Notes: generated by a model from the sequence alone, not told the origin. A stretch of 64,000 bases of DNA from a bacterium HR37 (GCA_002898375.1 BEIN01000008.1:1-64000); one strand, 5' to 3'. Positions 1-9,268 are shown, counted from the stretch's first letter. Translations and numbers: made by a program.

Positions 1-213
1 AGGTATATGGTGGTTTTGATATTTTCTATTTTCATAGGGATTTTTCTTGGGAAGGTGTTTATAGAGAGGTACAGGGAGCTTAGGAAGTTTGTGGTCTCTG
101 AGAAATTTGAGCTAAGTCTATTTGGTATAGGTTTGGCACTACTTAGTCTTGAGATGTATTTTATACCAAAGGTCTTTAAGTCCTTTAGACTTTCCCTTCT
201 AAGGAGTATATAA
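1..213 (+). CDS. C-terminal part of an unidentified membrane protein (partial)
   Basis: The reading frame is open to the left edge (AGG TAT precede the first ATG at 7), so this is probably the tail of a longer gene. The visible residues show two hydrophobic stretches, one at the start and one around residues 38-55, separated by a charged segment (ERYRELRKF), which suggests two membrane helices. It converges on the glycosyltransferase gene that ends at 249. I do not recognise the family, and a stand-alone small protein starting at 7 cannot be excluded. Confidence 0.45.
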   Translation, partial: RYMVVLIFSIFIGIFLGKVFIERYRELRKFVVSEKFELSLFGIGLALLSLEMYFIPKVFKSFRLSLLRSI

Positions 214-248
214 AATGATTACAGATCAGCTTTTTTTATCCTTTTAAT

Positions 249-1787
249 CTACAGGTTCTTTCCCCTGTGGAAAAGCAGCTTGGATACAAAGGTACCCTTT
301 AGCAGGGAAAAGTCCCGATTGTAACTATGAAAGATGGAAAGAACAGAAGTGTATATAAAACCGAGTTGAATAATCACCAAAAAGGGTATCCATGCCATGT
401 ACCCCATTAAAACAGCATAAACCGTCTGGAACAGAAAAAACAAACCCAGAATAAGCTCAATGAGCGTGGTTAGCTCCTTTGAGGAAGTATAGGCTCTTGT
501 ACGCCAGTTGTCTTTCCTAGAGGTTACAGCAAACTTAGGGGTTCTTCTGAATTCGGAGCTTTTACCAAAAAGTGCTTCAATAACAGCTTTGGAGTTATTA
601 ACCGCAATACCTGTTCCAAGAGCAATAGAAAGAGGTATGTACTTTAAGTAACTCAACCAGTTCTCCCCGTGAACCTCTTTTATGGTAATAACATAAAACC
701 TCACTATACTGAGGGTTCCAGCAGATATGGCAAAAAGATTTAGAAGAACAACCTTTTCCCATCCTATAGAACGCCAGAAATAAGCCATTGGAAACATTAA
801 AAAAAGCAAAATTAAAAGCAAAAGATAGGCAACATTTCCAAGAAGGTGAAAAAGAGACTCTATCTTTATACGCAAAGGTATATTTTTGGATCTAAGTATT
901 CTGGGAAGTATCTTCTTGGCTGTCTGAATTGCTCCCTTTGCCCACCTGTGCTGTTGGGATTTAAATGCATTCATGTTAACCGGAAGCTCTGCATTGGCAA
1001 CCATATCCTTTAAGTAAACGAACTTCCATCCATTGAGTTGTGCCCTATAACTAAGGTCTAGATCCTCGGTAAGGGTGTCATGTTGCCAGCCACCTGATGA
1101 CTCTATACACCTTTTTCTAAGGACTCCTGCGGTTCCGTTAAAATTAAAAAACATACCCCCATAAAACCTTGAAGCCTGCTCTATTACAAAATGCCCATCA
1201 AGGAGAATAGACTGAGCCTTGGTTAGTGTAGAGTAGTTAAGGTTTATATGCCCCCACCTTACCTGAACAACCCCCACTTCGGGATCGGTAAAGAAATCTA
1301 TAGTTCTACGCAAGAAATCCCGTGGGGGAATAAAATCGGCATCGAATACAGCAATAAACTCCCCCTTTGCTAGCTTAAGCCCCTCATCAAGTGCCCCAGC
1401 CTTAAATCCCTTTCGATTTTCCCTGTGTATGTAGTAAATTTGAAAACCCTTTTCCCTATATGTATCTACACATCTCTTTGCAATCTCTTGGGTTTCATCA
1501 GTTGAATCATCAAGAACCTGAATCTCTAGAAGCTCCTTCGGATAATCTATCTCACAAACAGAGGAGATAAGCCTTTCAACAACATACATCTCATTGTATA
1601 TAGGGAGCTGTACAGTGACCAGGGGTAGCTCTTTAAATCTGGATCTAGGCTCTGGAACCAGATTCCTATTCTTTTTGAATATATAAGCCAAGTAGTATCT
1701 ATGCAAACCAAAGACACACAGAAGGCACAGGGTTAACAAGTAAATTATGGTAAAAAATACTTTAGCTACTACAAAAAGGTTTTCCAC
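249..1787 (-). CDS. Membrane glycosyltransferase family 2, cellulose-synthase-like
   Basis: A processive GT2 enzyme that would use a nucleotide sugar at the cytoplasmic face of the inner membrane. An N-terminal helix (about residues 7-30) precedes the catalytic domain, which carries DDSTD (93-97), the DAD metal-binding motif (149-151), TED (240-242) with the catalytic Asp, and QQHRW (278-282). Several C-terminal hydrophobic segments follow. The 512-residue length and motif set match the bacterial CESA-like/CslA-like group, but the sugar and product cannot be told from sequence. The start codon is GTG with no clear ribosome site, 16 bases after the dapL stop, so it is probably co-transcribed with dapL. 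Confidence 0.85.
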   Translation of the reverse strand: MENLFVVAKVFFTIIYLLTLCLLCVFGLHRYYLAYIFKKNRNLVPEPRSRFKELPLVTVQLPIYNEMYVVERLISSVCEIDYPKELLEIQVLDDSTDETQEIAKRCVDTYREKGFQIYYIHRENRKGFKAGALDEGLKLAKGEFIAVFDADFIPPRDFLRRTIDFFTDPEVGVVQVRWGHINLNYSTLTKAQSILLDGHFVIEQASRFYGGMFFNFNGTAGVLRKRCIESSGGWQHDTLTEDLDLSYRAQLNGWKFVYLKDMVANAELPVNMNAFKSQQHRWAKGAIQTAKKILPRILRSKNIPLRIKIESLFHLLGNVAYLLLLILLFLMFPMAYFWRSIGWEKVVLLNLFAISAGTLSIVRFYVITIKEVHGENWLSYLKYIPLSIALGTGIAVNNSKAVIEALFGKSSEFRRTPKFAVTSRKDNWRTRAYTSSKELTTLIELILGLFFLFQTVYAVLMGYMAWIPFLVIIQLGFIYTSVLSIFHSYNRDFSLLKGTFVSKLLFHRGKNL

Positions 1788-1803
1788 GGTTACAAACAGT
1801 TAT

Positions 1804-2967
1804 CTAGAATTTTATCTTTTTTAACCTTTCAACTGCTTCAGCAAGCCTTTCATCATCTATGGTAATTGATACGCGTACGTATCCTTCACCATACCTTCCA
1901 AAACCATTGCCAGGAGTTACCACTATAGCGGTTTCGGCAAGCAACTTTGCCGTAAAATCCTTAGAGGACATACCCTCAGGAACCTCAAACCATACATAGA
2001 ATGTAGCTTTGGGCGGATAGTACCTAAGCCCTACCTCATCAAGCCCTTTACAGAATAGATTCCGTCTAGCTTCATAGATTCTCCTTCTTTCCAACAATCC
2101 AAGAGAATAGTTCCTCAAAGCTTCTATGCCAGCAAATTGTATAGCCTGAAATACCCCAGAATCTATATTGGTTTTTACCTTTCCAAGAGCTGCAATTGCA
2201 CTAGCATTTCCAACAGCAAACCCTATCCTCCAGCCAGTCATGTTGAAGGTTTTCGAAAGAGAGTGAAACTCCATTCCCACCTCTTTGGCCCCATCGACCT
2301 CCAGGAAGCTTGGAGGGATGAAACCATCAAAAGCAATCTCAGTGTATGCTGCATCATGACATACAAGCACACCGTATCTTGATGAAAAATCTACAACCTC
2401 TTTGAAAAACCCCTTATCAGCTACCGCAGAAGTAGGGTTGTTTGGATAGTTTATAAACATAAGCTTTGCCTTTCTTCTTATATCCTCAGGAATAGCATCC
2501 AGATCAGGGAGAAAATCATTCTGTTTTAGCAAAGGCATGCTATAGGGAATACCACCCGCAAAGGTAGTTGCCACACTATAGACTGGATACCCAGGGTCAG
2601 GAACCAGCACTATATCCCCCGGATCAACAAAGGCAAGTGGGGTATGCGCTATTCCTTCCTTTGAACCTATAAGTGTTACAACCTCTCTTTGAGGATCAAG
2701 TGTTACCCCAAACCTTTGCCTATACCAGCTTGCAACAGCCTCTCTAAAGGCTAACATACCCTCATATGATGGATACCTATGATTTTGGGGATCCTCAGCT
2801 GCCCTTTTTAAAGCCTCAACTATGTGAGCAGGCGTGGGGATATCTGGGTCTCCCACACCAAGGTCTATTATATCTGCTCCCCGTGCTTTCATCTCCTGTT
2901 TCTTCTGATCTATTTCAGCAAACAGATAAGGAGGCAAAGACTCAATTCTCTGTGACCATCTTATCAT
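1804..2967 (-). CDS. dapL: LL-diaminopimelate aminotransferase (DapL-like)
   Basis: A fold-type I PLP aminotransferase, predicted to convert tetrahydrodipicolinate directly to LL-diaminopimelate for lysine and peptidoglycan synthesis. Visible marks are the N-terminal GVGDPD (37-42), NYPNNPTS (173-180), a PLP-contacting Asp (HDAAY, 204-208) and the Schiff-base lysine K239 in SLSKT, followed by the GWRIG motif. The 387-residue length fits DapL. Start ATG has a good GAGGAG ribosome site. It is first in a two-gene minus-strand unit with the GT2 gene and divergent from ffh. A related class I aminotransferase of other specificity (alanine or aspartate) is possible, but the overall pattern favours DapL. 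Confidence 0.85.
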   Translation of the reverse strand: MIRWSQRIESLPPYLFAEIDQKKQEMKARGADIIDLGVGDPDIPTPAHIVEALKRAAEDPQNHRYPSYEGMLAFREAVASWYRQRFGVTLDPQREVVTLIGSKEGIAHTPLAFVDPGDIVLVPDPGYPVYSVATTFAGGIPYSMPLLKQNDFLPDLDAIPEDIRRKAKLMFINYPNNPTSAVADKGFFKEVVDFSSRYGVLVCHDAAYTEIAFDGFIPPSFLEVDGAKEVGMEFHSLSKTFNMTGWRIGFAVGNASAIAALGKVKTNIDSGVFQAIQFAGIEALRNYSLGLLERRRIYEARRNLFCKGLDEVGLRYYPPKATFYVWFEVPEGMSSKDFTAKLLAETAIVVTPGNGFGRYGEGYVRVSITIDDERLAEAVERLKKIKF

Positions 2968-3012
2968 CTACAATTCTCCTCAATGAATTAAGGTTACTTT
3001 AACAAATTTCTA

Positions 3013-3041
3013 ATCATAACCTAACAGCTTTTTGAGAGCAA
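3013..3041 (-). promoter_or_regulatory. Possible promoter of dapL
   Basis: Reading the minus strand, TATGAT (3013-3018) lies 17 bases from a poor -35 (TTGCTC, 3036-3041) and about 45 bases ahead of the dapL start. Only the -10 is convincing. Confidence 0.3.
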
Positions 3042-3149
3042 GAAAACCCCTTTTTTATATATAAACACAAGCAATATACATACCTAACCAAACACATAAC
3101 ACAAATCTCCAATATTTTCTGATGGTTATATAGGACCAAGAAAAAACAC

Positions 3150-3187
3150 TGTGCAATTACACACAGAGCAATGTGCAATTTTACACA
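3150..3187. promoter_or_regulatory. Two CRP-like dyads upstream of ffh
   Basis: Two 16-mers, TGTGCAATTACACACA (3150-3165) and TGTGCAATTTTACACA (3172-3187), both fit TGTG-N8-CACA. They lie 22 bases apart start to start, about two helical turns. The second ends 7 bases before the likely -35 of ffh (3195). The half-site spacing is that of CRP/FNR-family operators, but the regulator is unknown. Confidence 0.5.
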
Positions 3188-3194
3188 AAGGAAT

Positions 3195-3223
3195 TTTAGA
3201 AACACAACTCTCCATGGTATAAT
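3195..3223 (+). promoter_or_regulatory. Promoter 1 of the ffh operon
   Basis: TTTAGA (3195-3200), a 17-base spacer and a perfect TATAAT (3218-3223) preceded by TGG, that is an extended -10. It lies about 70 bases upstream of ffh and directly downstream of the paired dyads. Confidence 0.6.
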
Positions 3224-3229
3224 GAGTAT

Positions 3230-3258
3230 TTGACAAAGAATATAAAGTATGCTAACTA
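3230..3258 (+). promoter_or_regulatory. Promoter 2 of the ffh operon
   Basis: Perfect -35 TTGACA (3230-3235), a 17-base spacer and a weak -10 TAACTA (3253-3258). It would start transcription about 35 bases before ffh, so ffh seems to have tandem promoters. Confidence 0.4.
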
Positions 3259-3299
3259 TTAACGTTTACATTTGAAAACAACAATAGATCCAAATGGTC

Positions 3300-4634
3300 A
3301 TGTTTGAGGGAATTTCCGAGAAGCTTGGCTCAACGCTAAAGAAAATCAAAGGTTATGGAAAACTTAACGAAAACAACATTCAAGATGCACTTCGTGAGGT
3401 ACGTCTAAGCCTGCTTGAGGCTGATGTAAACTTCAAAGTGGTAAAACAGTTCGTAGAATCGGTAAAGAGTCGTGCCCTTGGCCTTGAGGTAATGGAAAGC
3501 CTTACCCCTGGCCAACAGTTTATAAAGATAGTTTACGAAGAGTTGGTAAAGGTTCTTGGGGAGAAGAGTTCTGAGATAAACCTCAATTCCCCTCCACCTG
3601 TAAGCATAATGCTTGTTGGACTCCAGGGTTCAGGAAAAACAACAACTGCTGCAAAACTTGCTAAATCCCTTAAAGAAAAGTACAGGAGAAAGCCCTATCT
3701 GGTTCCAGCAGATATATACAGACCTGCAGCCATTGACCAGCTTAAGGTGCTTGCAAAACAGGTTGGTGTAGGTGCATACGATACACAACCGGGCAAAGAC
3801 CCTGTCGAGATATGCAGAGATGCAAAATCAAAAGCCCTCTACGAAGGATACGATGTGGTAATCATAGATACAGCTGGAAGACTGCATATAGACCAGGAGT
3901 TGATGGAAGAGCTAAAAAGAATAAAGGAAGAGATTGATCCCACCGAGATACTACTTGTAGCAGATGCCATGACAGGGCAGGATGCAATCAATATAGCAAC
4001 TAGCTTTAACGAGGCTCTGGACATAGACGGGGTAATACTTACAAAGATGGATGGGGATGCAAGGGGAGGAGCGGCCTTATCAATAAAAGCTGTAACCGGA
4101 AAACCCATAAAGTTCTTTGGGACAGGTGAGAAGCTAGATGCTCTTGAGGTCTTTCACCCCGAAAGGATTGCCTCACGAATACTTGGCATGGGAGATGTTC
4201 TTACCTTAATCGAGAAAGCCCAGTCTGCATTTGAAGAGAAAAAAGCCCAGGAAATGGCAAAAAAGCTGCTTAAAAACAGCTTCTCGCTTGAGGACTTTAA
4301 AGAAGCAATGCTAGCTATGAGAAGGCTAGGTTCCCTTGAGAACATGGTTGAGATGCTTCCAGGGATGAAACAGCTGGCAAAGAACCCAAAGGCTCTAGAA
4401 ATGGCTGAGAAAGAGATCAAAAAAACAATAGCTATAATTGACTCCATGACACCTCAGGAGAGAAGGGAACACACGATACTAAACGGAAGCAGACGAAAGA
4501 GGATTGCAAAGGGAAGTGGCACAAGGGTAGAAGATGTAAACAGGGTCATAAAAAACTACATACAGATGAAGAATATGATGAAGAATATGGGTAAAATAGA
4601 AAAGCTTGCAAGAAAGATGATGAGGTTCATATAG
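3300..4634 (+). CDS. ffh: Signal recognition particle protein Ffh
   Basis: The SRP54-type GTPase that binds 4.5S RNA and signal sequences of nascent chains and docks with FtsY. An N domain (about 1-90) is followed by the G domain with GLQGSGKTT (107-115), DTAGRLHID and TKMDGDARGG. The methionine-rich M domain carries the RNA-binding segment GSRRKRIAKGSG and ends in a Met/Lys-rich tail. I chose ATG 3300 (MFEGISEKLG), the usual family start, over ATG 3294 two codons earlier. It is the first gene of ffh-rpsP-khpA-rimM-trmD-rplS. The gene for 4.5S RNA is not seen in this window. Confidence 0.97.
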   Translation: MFEGISEKLGSTLKKIKGYGKLNENNIQDALREVRLSLLEADVNFKVVKQFVESVKSRALGLEVMESLTPGQQFIKIVYEELVKVLGEKSSEINLNSPPPVSIMLVGLQGSGKTTTAAKLAKSLKEKYRRKPYLVPADIYRPAAIDQLKVLAKQVGVGAYDTQPGKDPVEICRDAKSKALYEGYDVVIIDTAGRLHIDQELMEELKRIKEEIDPTEILLVADAMTGQDAINIATSFNEALDIDGVILTKMDGDARGGAALSIKAVTGKPIKFFGTGEKLDALEVFHPERIASRILGMGDVLTLIEKAQSAFEEKKAQEMAKKLLKNSFSLEDFKEAMLAMRRLGSLENMVEMLPGMKQLAKNPKALEMAEKEIKKTIAIIDSMTPQERREHTILNGSRRKRIAKGSGTRVEDVNRVIKNYIQMKNMMKNMGKIEKLARKMMRFI

Positions 4635-4660
4635 GGTCAGAAGCAAGGAGGGAGTTAAAA

Positions 4661-4921
4661 GTGGTTAAAATAAGACTTACGAGAATGGGTTCCAAGAACA
4701 GGCCGTTTTACAGGATTGTTGCTGCAGATTCCCGTGCCCCACGTGATGGTAAATTTCTTGAGATTCTTGGGTATTACGATCCAAGAACAAAGCCCTACAG
4801 AATTGAGGTGAAAACAGATAGAGTAAATGAATGGATAAAACGCGGTGCTAAGCTAACAGACAGAGTAGAGCAGTTACTCAAAGTTCACCTAAACAGAGAA
4901 AAAATGGAAAAAAGCCAGTAG
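4661..4921 (+). CDS. rpsP: 30S ribosomal protein S16
   Basis: An 86-residue protein with the S16 signature N-terminus (VKIRLTRMGSKNRPFYRIV) and the conserved DSRAPRDGKFLEILGYYDP region. It binds 16S rRNA in the body of the small subunit. The start is GTG, preceded by a strong AAGGAGGG site at 4645-4652. It sits 26 bases after ffh and 33 before the KH-domain gene, the classical order of this operon. Confidence 0.97.
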   Translation: MVKIRLTRMGSKNRPFYRIVAADSRAPRDGKFLEILGYYDPRTKPYRIEVKTDRVNEWIKRGAKLTDRVEQLLKVHLNREKMEKSQ

Positions 4922-4954
4922 AAGATTTGGATAAAAACAGAGGAGGTAACTGAA

Positions 4955-5194
4955 ATGGAAAAGCTAAAGGAGCTTGTGACCTATATAGCGAAATCCCTTG
5001 TGGATAATCCAGATAAAGTTGAGGTACGCGAGGTTACCGGTGAGCAGACAGCGGTACTTGAATTAAGGGTAGCCCCTGAGGACCTTGGTAAAATAATCGG
5101 GAAACAAGGAAAAACCGCAAAAGCAATAAGAACCATACTCGGTGCAGCAGCAGCCAAAGCAAGAAAAAGAGCGGTTCTTGAAATCCTTGAATAA
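4955..5194 (+). CDS. khpA: KH-domain RNA-binding protein KhpA
   Basis: A 79-residue single KH domain protein (KhpA/YlqC family) with the GxxG loop [13 protein letters not shown] near residues 48-60. In other bacteria it binds RNA and works with KhpB in RNA metabolism and cell elongation. A consensus GAGGAGG ribosome site precedes ATG. Its position between rpsP and rimM is typical of many bacteria. Confidence 0.93.
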   Translation: MEKLKELVTYIAKSLVDNPDKVEVREVTGEQTAVLELRVAPEDLGKIIGKQGKTAKAIRTILGAAAAKARKRAVLEILE

Positions 5195-5205
5195 TAACTA
5201 AAAGT

Positions 5206-5226
5206 ATTCCTCGATCTTTGAGGAAT
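5206..5226 (+). promoter_or_regulatory. Inverted repeat over the rimM start
   Basis: ATTCCTC (5206-5212) and GAGGAAT (5220-5226) form a 7-bp hairpin with a 7-base loop that sequesters the purine-rich bases and part of the ATG. It could limit translation of rimM. Whether it matters in vivo is inference. Confidence 0.35.
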
Positions 5227-5740
5227 GGGGCTTATCCCCTTTGGAAAGGTCTTAAGAGCACACGGTCTTTCTGGTGAGCTAAAGGTTTTTCTGTTCAGTG
5301 GAGAGACTGAAAATCTCCAAAGGATTAGCAGGGTTTTTATAAAAAGAACTCAGGACAGCAAGCCCCAAGAATACAGGATTTTAGCAAAGAAGGCCCAAAA
5401 AAACCTTGTCATACTCAAGCTTGAAGGGCTAAATTCTACAGAATCTGCAGAGAAATTAAAAGGTTCTCTCTTGATGATTGAATCCTCGGATTTACCAGAG
5501 CTTGGAGAGGATGAATACTACTGGTTTCAGTTGATGGGGCTTAAGGTATATACTGATAAGGGGGAATACGTAGGAAGGGTAGAACAACTTATAGATCGGG
5601 CCTTACAGAGCTTACTTGTGGTTAAAAATGAGAAGGAAGGAAAAGAGATACTAATTCCCATGGTGGATGCTATAGTAAAGGAAATAAACATTGAGAAATC
5701 TGAGATAGTAATTACGCCCATAAAGGGTCTTCTTGATTGA
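5225..5740 (+). CDS. rimM: Ribosome maturation factor RimM
   Basis: A 171-residue 16S rRNA-processing protein that binds S19 during assembly of the 30S head. The N-terminal RimM barrel begins GLIPFGKVLRAHGLSGELKV, and the C-terminal PRC-barrel-like half contains EDEYYWFQLMGLKV and ILIPMVDAIVKEI. The start codon lies inside a short inverted repeat (5206-5226), and the only SD-like bases (GAGGA) are 2-3 bases from ATG, which is unusually close. It lies between khpA and trmD, as expected. Confidence 0.92.
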   Translation: MGLIPFGKVLRAHGLSGELKVFLFSGETENLQRISRVFIKRTQDSKPQEYRILAKKAQKNLVILKLEGLNSTESAEKLKGSLLMIESSDLPELGEDEYYWFQLMGLKVYTDKGEYVGRVEQLIDRALQSLLVVKNEKEGKEILIPMVDAIVKEINIEKSEIVITPIKGLLD

Positions 5741-5761
5741 AAGAGGATTTAATAACTTTAT

Positions 5762-7054
5762 ATGAGATTTGATATTCTTACCATATTTCCAAGATTTTTC
5801 GACTCTCCTTTCTCGTACGGGGTCATAAAAAAGGCTCAGGAAAAGGGAATTATCCAAATAAACATACACGATATAAGGGAATTTGCAGAGGATAAACACA
5901 AGACCGTTGATGATAAACCCTATGGAGGCGGAAGCGGAATGGTAATGAAACCTGAGCCATTGGGTAAGGCCATAGAAAGTGTAAGACTAAGCAATGCAAG
6001 ATCCCTGGTCATCTTAACCACCCCTCAGGGAGAGAGATTTTCCGATACCATAGCAAACCAGTTCTCTAACTACGAACAGATAATTATAGTATGCGGCAGG
6101 TACGAGGGAGTTGACGAAAGGATAAGGGAACTATACGTAGATAGGGAAATATCCATAGGGGATTACGTCCTCTCTGGTGGAGAGTATGCTGCCTGTGTAA
6201 TAGTTGATACAGTATCCAGATTTATCCCTGGTGTTCTAGGAAATGAAGCCTCGCCATATCATGACTCATTCAGGGAAGGGCTTTTGGAGTATCCTCAGTA
6301 CACAAGACCCGAAAGCTTCAAAGGTAAGAGAGTTCCCTCGGTTCTACTCTCTGGAAACCATAAAGAAATAGAAGAGTGGAGAAGGAAAGAAAGCATAAAA
6401 AGAACGTTTTTAAAGAGACCGGATTTACTGGATAGAGCGAATTTAACTATAGAAGAGATAAGGTTCATTCAAGAGCTAAAGAAACAAAACCCTCCACCCT
6501 TTAGGGTATATGTTGCATTGGTTCACTATCCAGTTTACAATAAACAGTTTAAAATCATATCTACTGCCTTTACGAACCTTGATATACACGATATAGCAAG
6601 GGCAGGTAGAACTTACGGAATAAGGGGGTTTTTTCTGGTGCATCCCGTTTTAGAGCAAAGAGAACTGGCAAAACAGGTACTCTGGCACTGGACTGAAGGT
6701 CCCGGGGCTTTATTTAACCCAACGAGAAAAGAAGCCCTAAAGCTTGTAAAATTAACCACATCCCTGGATGAGGCTCTTTATGAGATAACCAAGACAGAGG
6801 GACAAAGACCCCGGGTAGTGGCAACTGATGCGAGACCTCAGAAAAAGATGGTTGGTTACCAGGAGCTAAAGGAGAAAATATTTTCTGGGAACGAACCCTA
6901 TCTTATACTCTTTGGTACGGGTTGGGGACTTGCAAAACACGTTATAGAAAACGCAGATTACGTTTTAAAACCTGTAGAAGGGCCAACTGATTACAATCAT
7001 CTCTCCGTAAGGGGAGCAGCAGCAATAATACTTGATCGCTTGTTATCAAGGTAG
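5762..7054 (+). CDS. trmD: tRNA (guanine-N1)-methyltransferase TrmD fused to a second SPOUT methyltransferase domain
   Basis: Residues 1-240 are a full TrmD that would make m1G37 in tRNA. It shows YGGGSGMVM (54-62), YEGVDERI (114-121), the SAM-knot motif [11 protein letters not shown] (131-141) and LLSGNH (195-200). Residues about 246-430 are an extra domain starting [14 protein letters not shown], with LFGTGWGL and a C-terminal [17 protein letters not shown]. This matches the SAM-dependent RNA methyltransferase family (PF09936 type) usually encoded as a separate gene between trmD and rplS in Deltaproteobacteria-like genomes. Here the two are one continuous frame with no stop or shift. The target of the second domain is unknown. 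Confidence 0.93.
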   Translation: MRFDILTIFPRFFDSPFSYGVIKKAQEKGIIQINIHDIREFAEDKHKTVDDKPYGGGSGMVMKPEPLGKAIESVRLSNARSLVILTTPQGERFSDTIANQFSNYEQIIIVCGRYEGVDERIRELYVDREISIGDYVLSGGEYAACVIVDTVSRFIPGVLGNEASPYHDSFREGLLEYPQYTRPESFKGKRVPSVLLSGNHKEIEEWRRKESIKRTFLKRPDLLDRANLTIEEIRFIQELKKQNPPPFRVYVALVHYPVYNKQFKIISTAFTNLDIHDIARAGRTYGIRGFFLVHPVLEQRELAKQVLWHWTEGPGALFNPTRKEALKLVKLTTSLDEALYEITKTEGQRPRVVATDARPQKKMVGYQELKEKIFSGNEPYLILFGTGWGLAKHVIENADYVLKPVEGPTDYNHLSVRGAAAIILDRLLSR

Positions 7055-7082
7055 AATTTTAAGGATAAAGGAGAGAAAAACG

Positions 7083-7457
7083 ATGAGCATAATACACGAA
7101 ATAGAGAAAGCACATATGAGAACAGACATCCCGGACTTTCGTCCTGGTGACACAGTAGCAGTGCACTACAAGATAAAAGAAGGGGATAGGGAAAGGATTC
7201 AGGTATTTGAAGGTGTTGTAATCGCAAGAAAAGGAGAGGGTTTGAGAGAAACCTTTACCGTAAGAAAGGTATCATACGGTATAGGTGTAGAAAGGATATT
7301 CCCTCTTCACTCACCACTTATAGAAAAGATAGAGGTAAAGAGACAAGGCAGGGTAAGAAGAGCCAAGCTTTACTACCTGCGAGGACTCTCAAGAAAAGCT
7401 AGTAGAATAAAAGAGAGAACGAAAGCGGAGAAAAAAGAGAATAATCAAACAGAATAA
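7083..7457 (+). CDS. rplS: 50S ribosomal protein L19
   Basis: A 124-residue L19 at the subunit interface, beginning [25 protein letters not shown] and containing [10 protein letters not shown] and [13 protein letters not shown]. The frame is open upstream to 7032, but ATG 7083, preceded by AAGGAGAG at about 7068-7075, gives the family-standard N-terminus. The C-terminal tail is lysine/glutamate rich. It is the last gene of the ffh operon, and no clear terminator follows it in the 38 bases before the convergent gene. Confidence 0.96.
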   Translation: MSIIHEIEKAHMRTDIPDFRPGDTVAVHYKIKEGDRERIQVFEGVVIARKGEGLRETFTVRKVSYGIGVERIFPLHSPLIEKIEVKRQGRVRRAKLYYLRGLSRKASRIKERTKAEKKENNQTE

Positions 7458-7495
7458 GGTGGGTTGTTTTAAGCTCAAAACGGCTAAAGAGGAGA

Positions 7496-8194
7496 TCATT
7501 TTTTAAACTCCTTTTCTCTAAGCTTCCTCATCACATAGACCATCCTCTCTATGGAAGTGTAGAGAGAGAAAGCAAGTACCACTATGAGAGCAAATTTAAG
7601 AAGGTAGTCATCTGGTTTAAACCCAAGAGCTGAGCTTATAAGGTTTCCAACGAAGTTAAATACAGAAAACACGCCAATGTAAACTATCCTTTCTGTTCTC
7701 TGCATAATACCCACATTACAATCTATTCCCAATCCCTCAGCCCTTGCTCTTGTATAACTAACCATCATGGTTGATACAAGGATAAGAAAAACAACATACA
7801 GAAAGGAGCTACCGCTAAAATAACCCAACAACCCAAGATAGATAAAAGCTTCAGCGAACCTATCCATACATGAATCAAAAAAAGCCCCATATTGACTATT
7901 TAACCCCTGAGCCCTTGCAACGCGACCATCAAACACATCAAAAGTTGAACCAGCAAGAAGAAAAATACCGGCTAAAAAAATCCATCCTATATGGAAGAAA
8001 AATCCAGTTATTGCTGAAACTATTAAGGAGGTTACCGTAAGCACATTCGGATGAACCTTTTGTTCAATTAAAAAATTCTCTATAGGGGTTATCATAACAA
8101 GCCACCACATCTTGATTCTCGATCCCAGAAGCTTTGAGGAAGGTGGTTCCTTACCACCTTTTGTTCTACTAAATACTTCCTCTGGAACAGACAT
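7496..8194 (-). CDS. CDP-alcohol phosphatidyltransferase
   Basis: An integral membrane enzyme of phospholipid head-group synthesis with the family motif DG-x2-AR-x8-G-x3-D-x3-D, seen as DGRVAR...G...FFDSCMDR. About six hydrophobic segments follow the cytoplasmic N-terminus. At 232 residues it could be a PgsA-like phosphatidylglycerophosphate synthase or a relative making another anionic lipid. The motif does not settle the acceptor alcohol. It is the last gene of a minus-strand run after the two SPOR proteins. Confidence 0.85.
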   Translation of the reverse strand: MSVPEEVFSRTKGGKEPPSSKLLGSRIKMWWLVMITPIENFLIEQKVHPNVLTVTSLIVSAITGFFFHIGWIFLAGIFLLAGSTFDVFDGRVARAQGLNSQYGAFFDSCMDRFAEAFIYLGLLGYFSGSSFLYVVFLILVSTMMVSYTRARAEGLGIDCNVGIMQRTERIVYIGVFSVFNFVGNLISSALGFKPDDYLLKFALIVVLAFSLYTSIERMVYVMRKLREKEFKK

Positions 8195-8221
8195 CTAAAA
8201 GCTCCTCTTCTCTTAATTTAG

Positions 8222-9268
8222 CTAATCATTAATGGTTACAAACAAAAACTCAAATCCCCTCTCGTGTTCTTTTAAGTACTGACCATAGCTCCTTGCCTCC
8301 TCAAGGGTTTTAAACTCTCCTACCCTTACCCTATACCACGTACCCTTTCCTTTAATCCTTGCCTGCCTTACAAAGGCAGGAATCCCTTTTGCCCTAAGGC
8401 TTTTTGCAAGCTCAAGAGCTTCATCCTCTTTTCTAAAAGAGGCTATCTGAACTGTGTAACCACCTTTATTAAGTGGTAAGGGTTTAGTGCTAACACCACT
8501 TTTTGATTCTATTAGAGTAGAATCCTCCTGTTTAGAACCCTGTCCCTTTTCCACACCCTTTCTAACCTTTACAACAGGTAGGTTACTAAATCTGCGCTTT
8601 ATAACAATATCCCCTTCCCTTAACTCAAGCTGCGTAGAACCTGTAATATCAATGGGACTCCTGAAAAAGAGTCTCGTTGTTGATTCAACGACCCAGTTAA
8701 TTTCCCTACCCCCCACTTTAAGCCTTGTTGTCTCAAAATCACCATCAAAAGGGCCCTCAATCTCTACAAGTTTCCCTGCATACCCCACAGCTGGCAATTT
8801 ATACATCCACTGTTCTAATGGTCCTTTTACCAAATTAGTTTCAACTCTTTTACCCAATGGAATCACAACCCTTATCTGCTCCACTTTGTTTTCATCTTTA
8901 AGGCTTATATAAGCTGCAACAGCCTCCAGCTCTGAAGGAATAGAGAGCTTAAAGTTGCCATCGACCACTTGCAACTTATTACCTCCCAGTTCCACCACAT
9001 ACGAGTTTAATTTCTCCTTTCTCCTCTCTCTCTCAATATCATCCTTTCCAATGGGCTCAAGTTCCATAATACCGGATACTTTCGTTCCAGGGTTTAACTC
9101 TTTTGGCAAAAAGACTTTTATTCTCCCATCAGGTGTATCAAATCTTACGATATAGAGGCCCCAGATGGGCTCAACCTTGGCTGAGAATTTTCCCTCACTG
9201 GCAAAAGCACGAAAGGAAAGCAAAACAGATACAAGAAATATCAAATGGCTTTTGCTTTTACAACCCAT
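8222..9268 (-). CDS. Secreted SPOR-domain protein
   Basis: A 348-residue exported protein. Residues 1-24 look like a signal peptide (hydrophobic core ending at AFASE). The middle 230 residues are beta-rich and unrecognised. A C-terminal SPOR domain (about residues 268-348) starts GGYTVQIASFRKEDEALELA. SPOR domains bind denuded septal peptidoglycan, so a cell-division or wall-remodelling role is likely. Its SPOR domain resembles that of the neighbouring 9298-9918 gene, which suggests duplication. The Lys/Gln-rich linker just before the domain is typical. Confidence 0.82.
   Translation of the reverse strand: MGCKSKSHLIFLVSVLLSFRAFASEGKFSAKVEPIWGLYIVRFDTPDGRIKVFLPKELNPGTKVSGIMELEPIGKDDIERERRKEKLNSYVVELGGNKLQVVDGNFKLSIPSELEAVAAYISLKDENKVEQIRVVIPLGKRVETNLVKGPLEQWMYKLPAVGYAGKLVEIEGPFDGDFETTRLKVGGREINWVVESTTRLFFRSPIDITGSTQLELREGDIVIKRRFSNLPVVKVRKGVEKGQGSKQEDSTLIESKSGVSTKPLPLNKGGYTVQIASFRKEDEALELAKSLRAKGIPAFVRQARIKGKGTWYRVRVGEFKTLEEARSYGQYLKEHERGFEFLFVTIND

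Noticed and set aside
3014..3205. A 63-residue minus-strand frame between dapL and ffh
   Set aside because: Cys-rich hydrophobic translation of A/T-rich promoter DNA with no ribosome site. It overlaps the dyads and the extended -10 region of ffh, so it is most likely chance.
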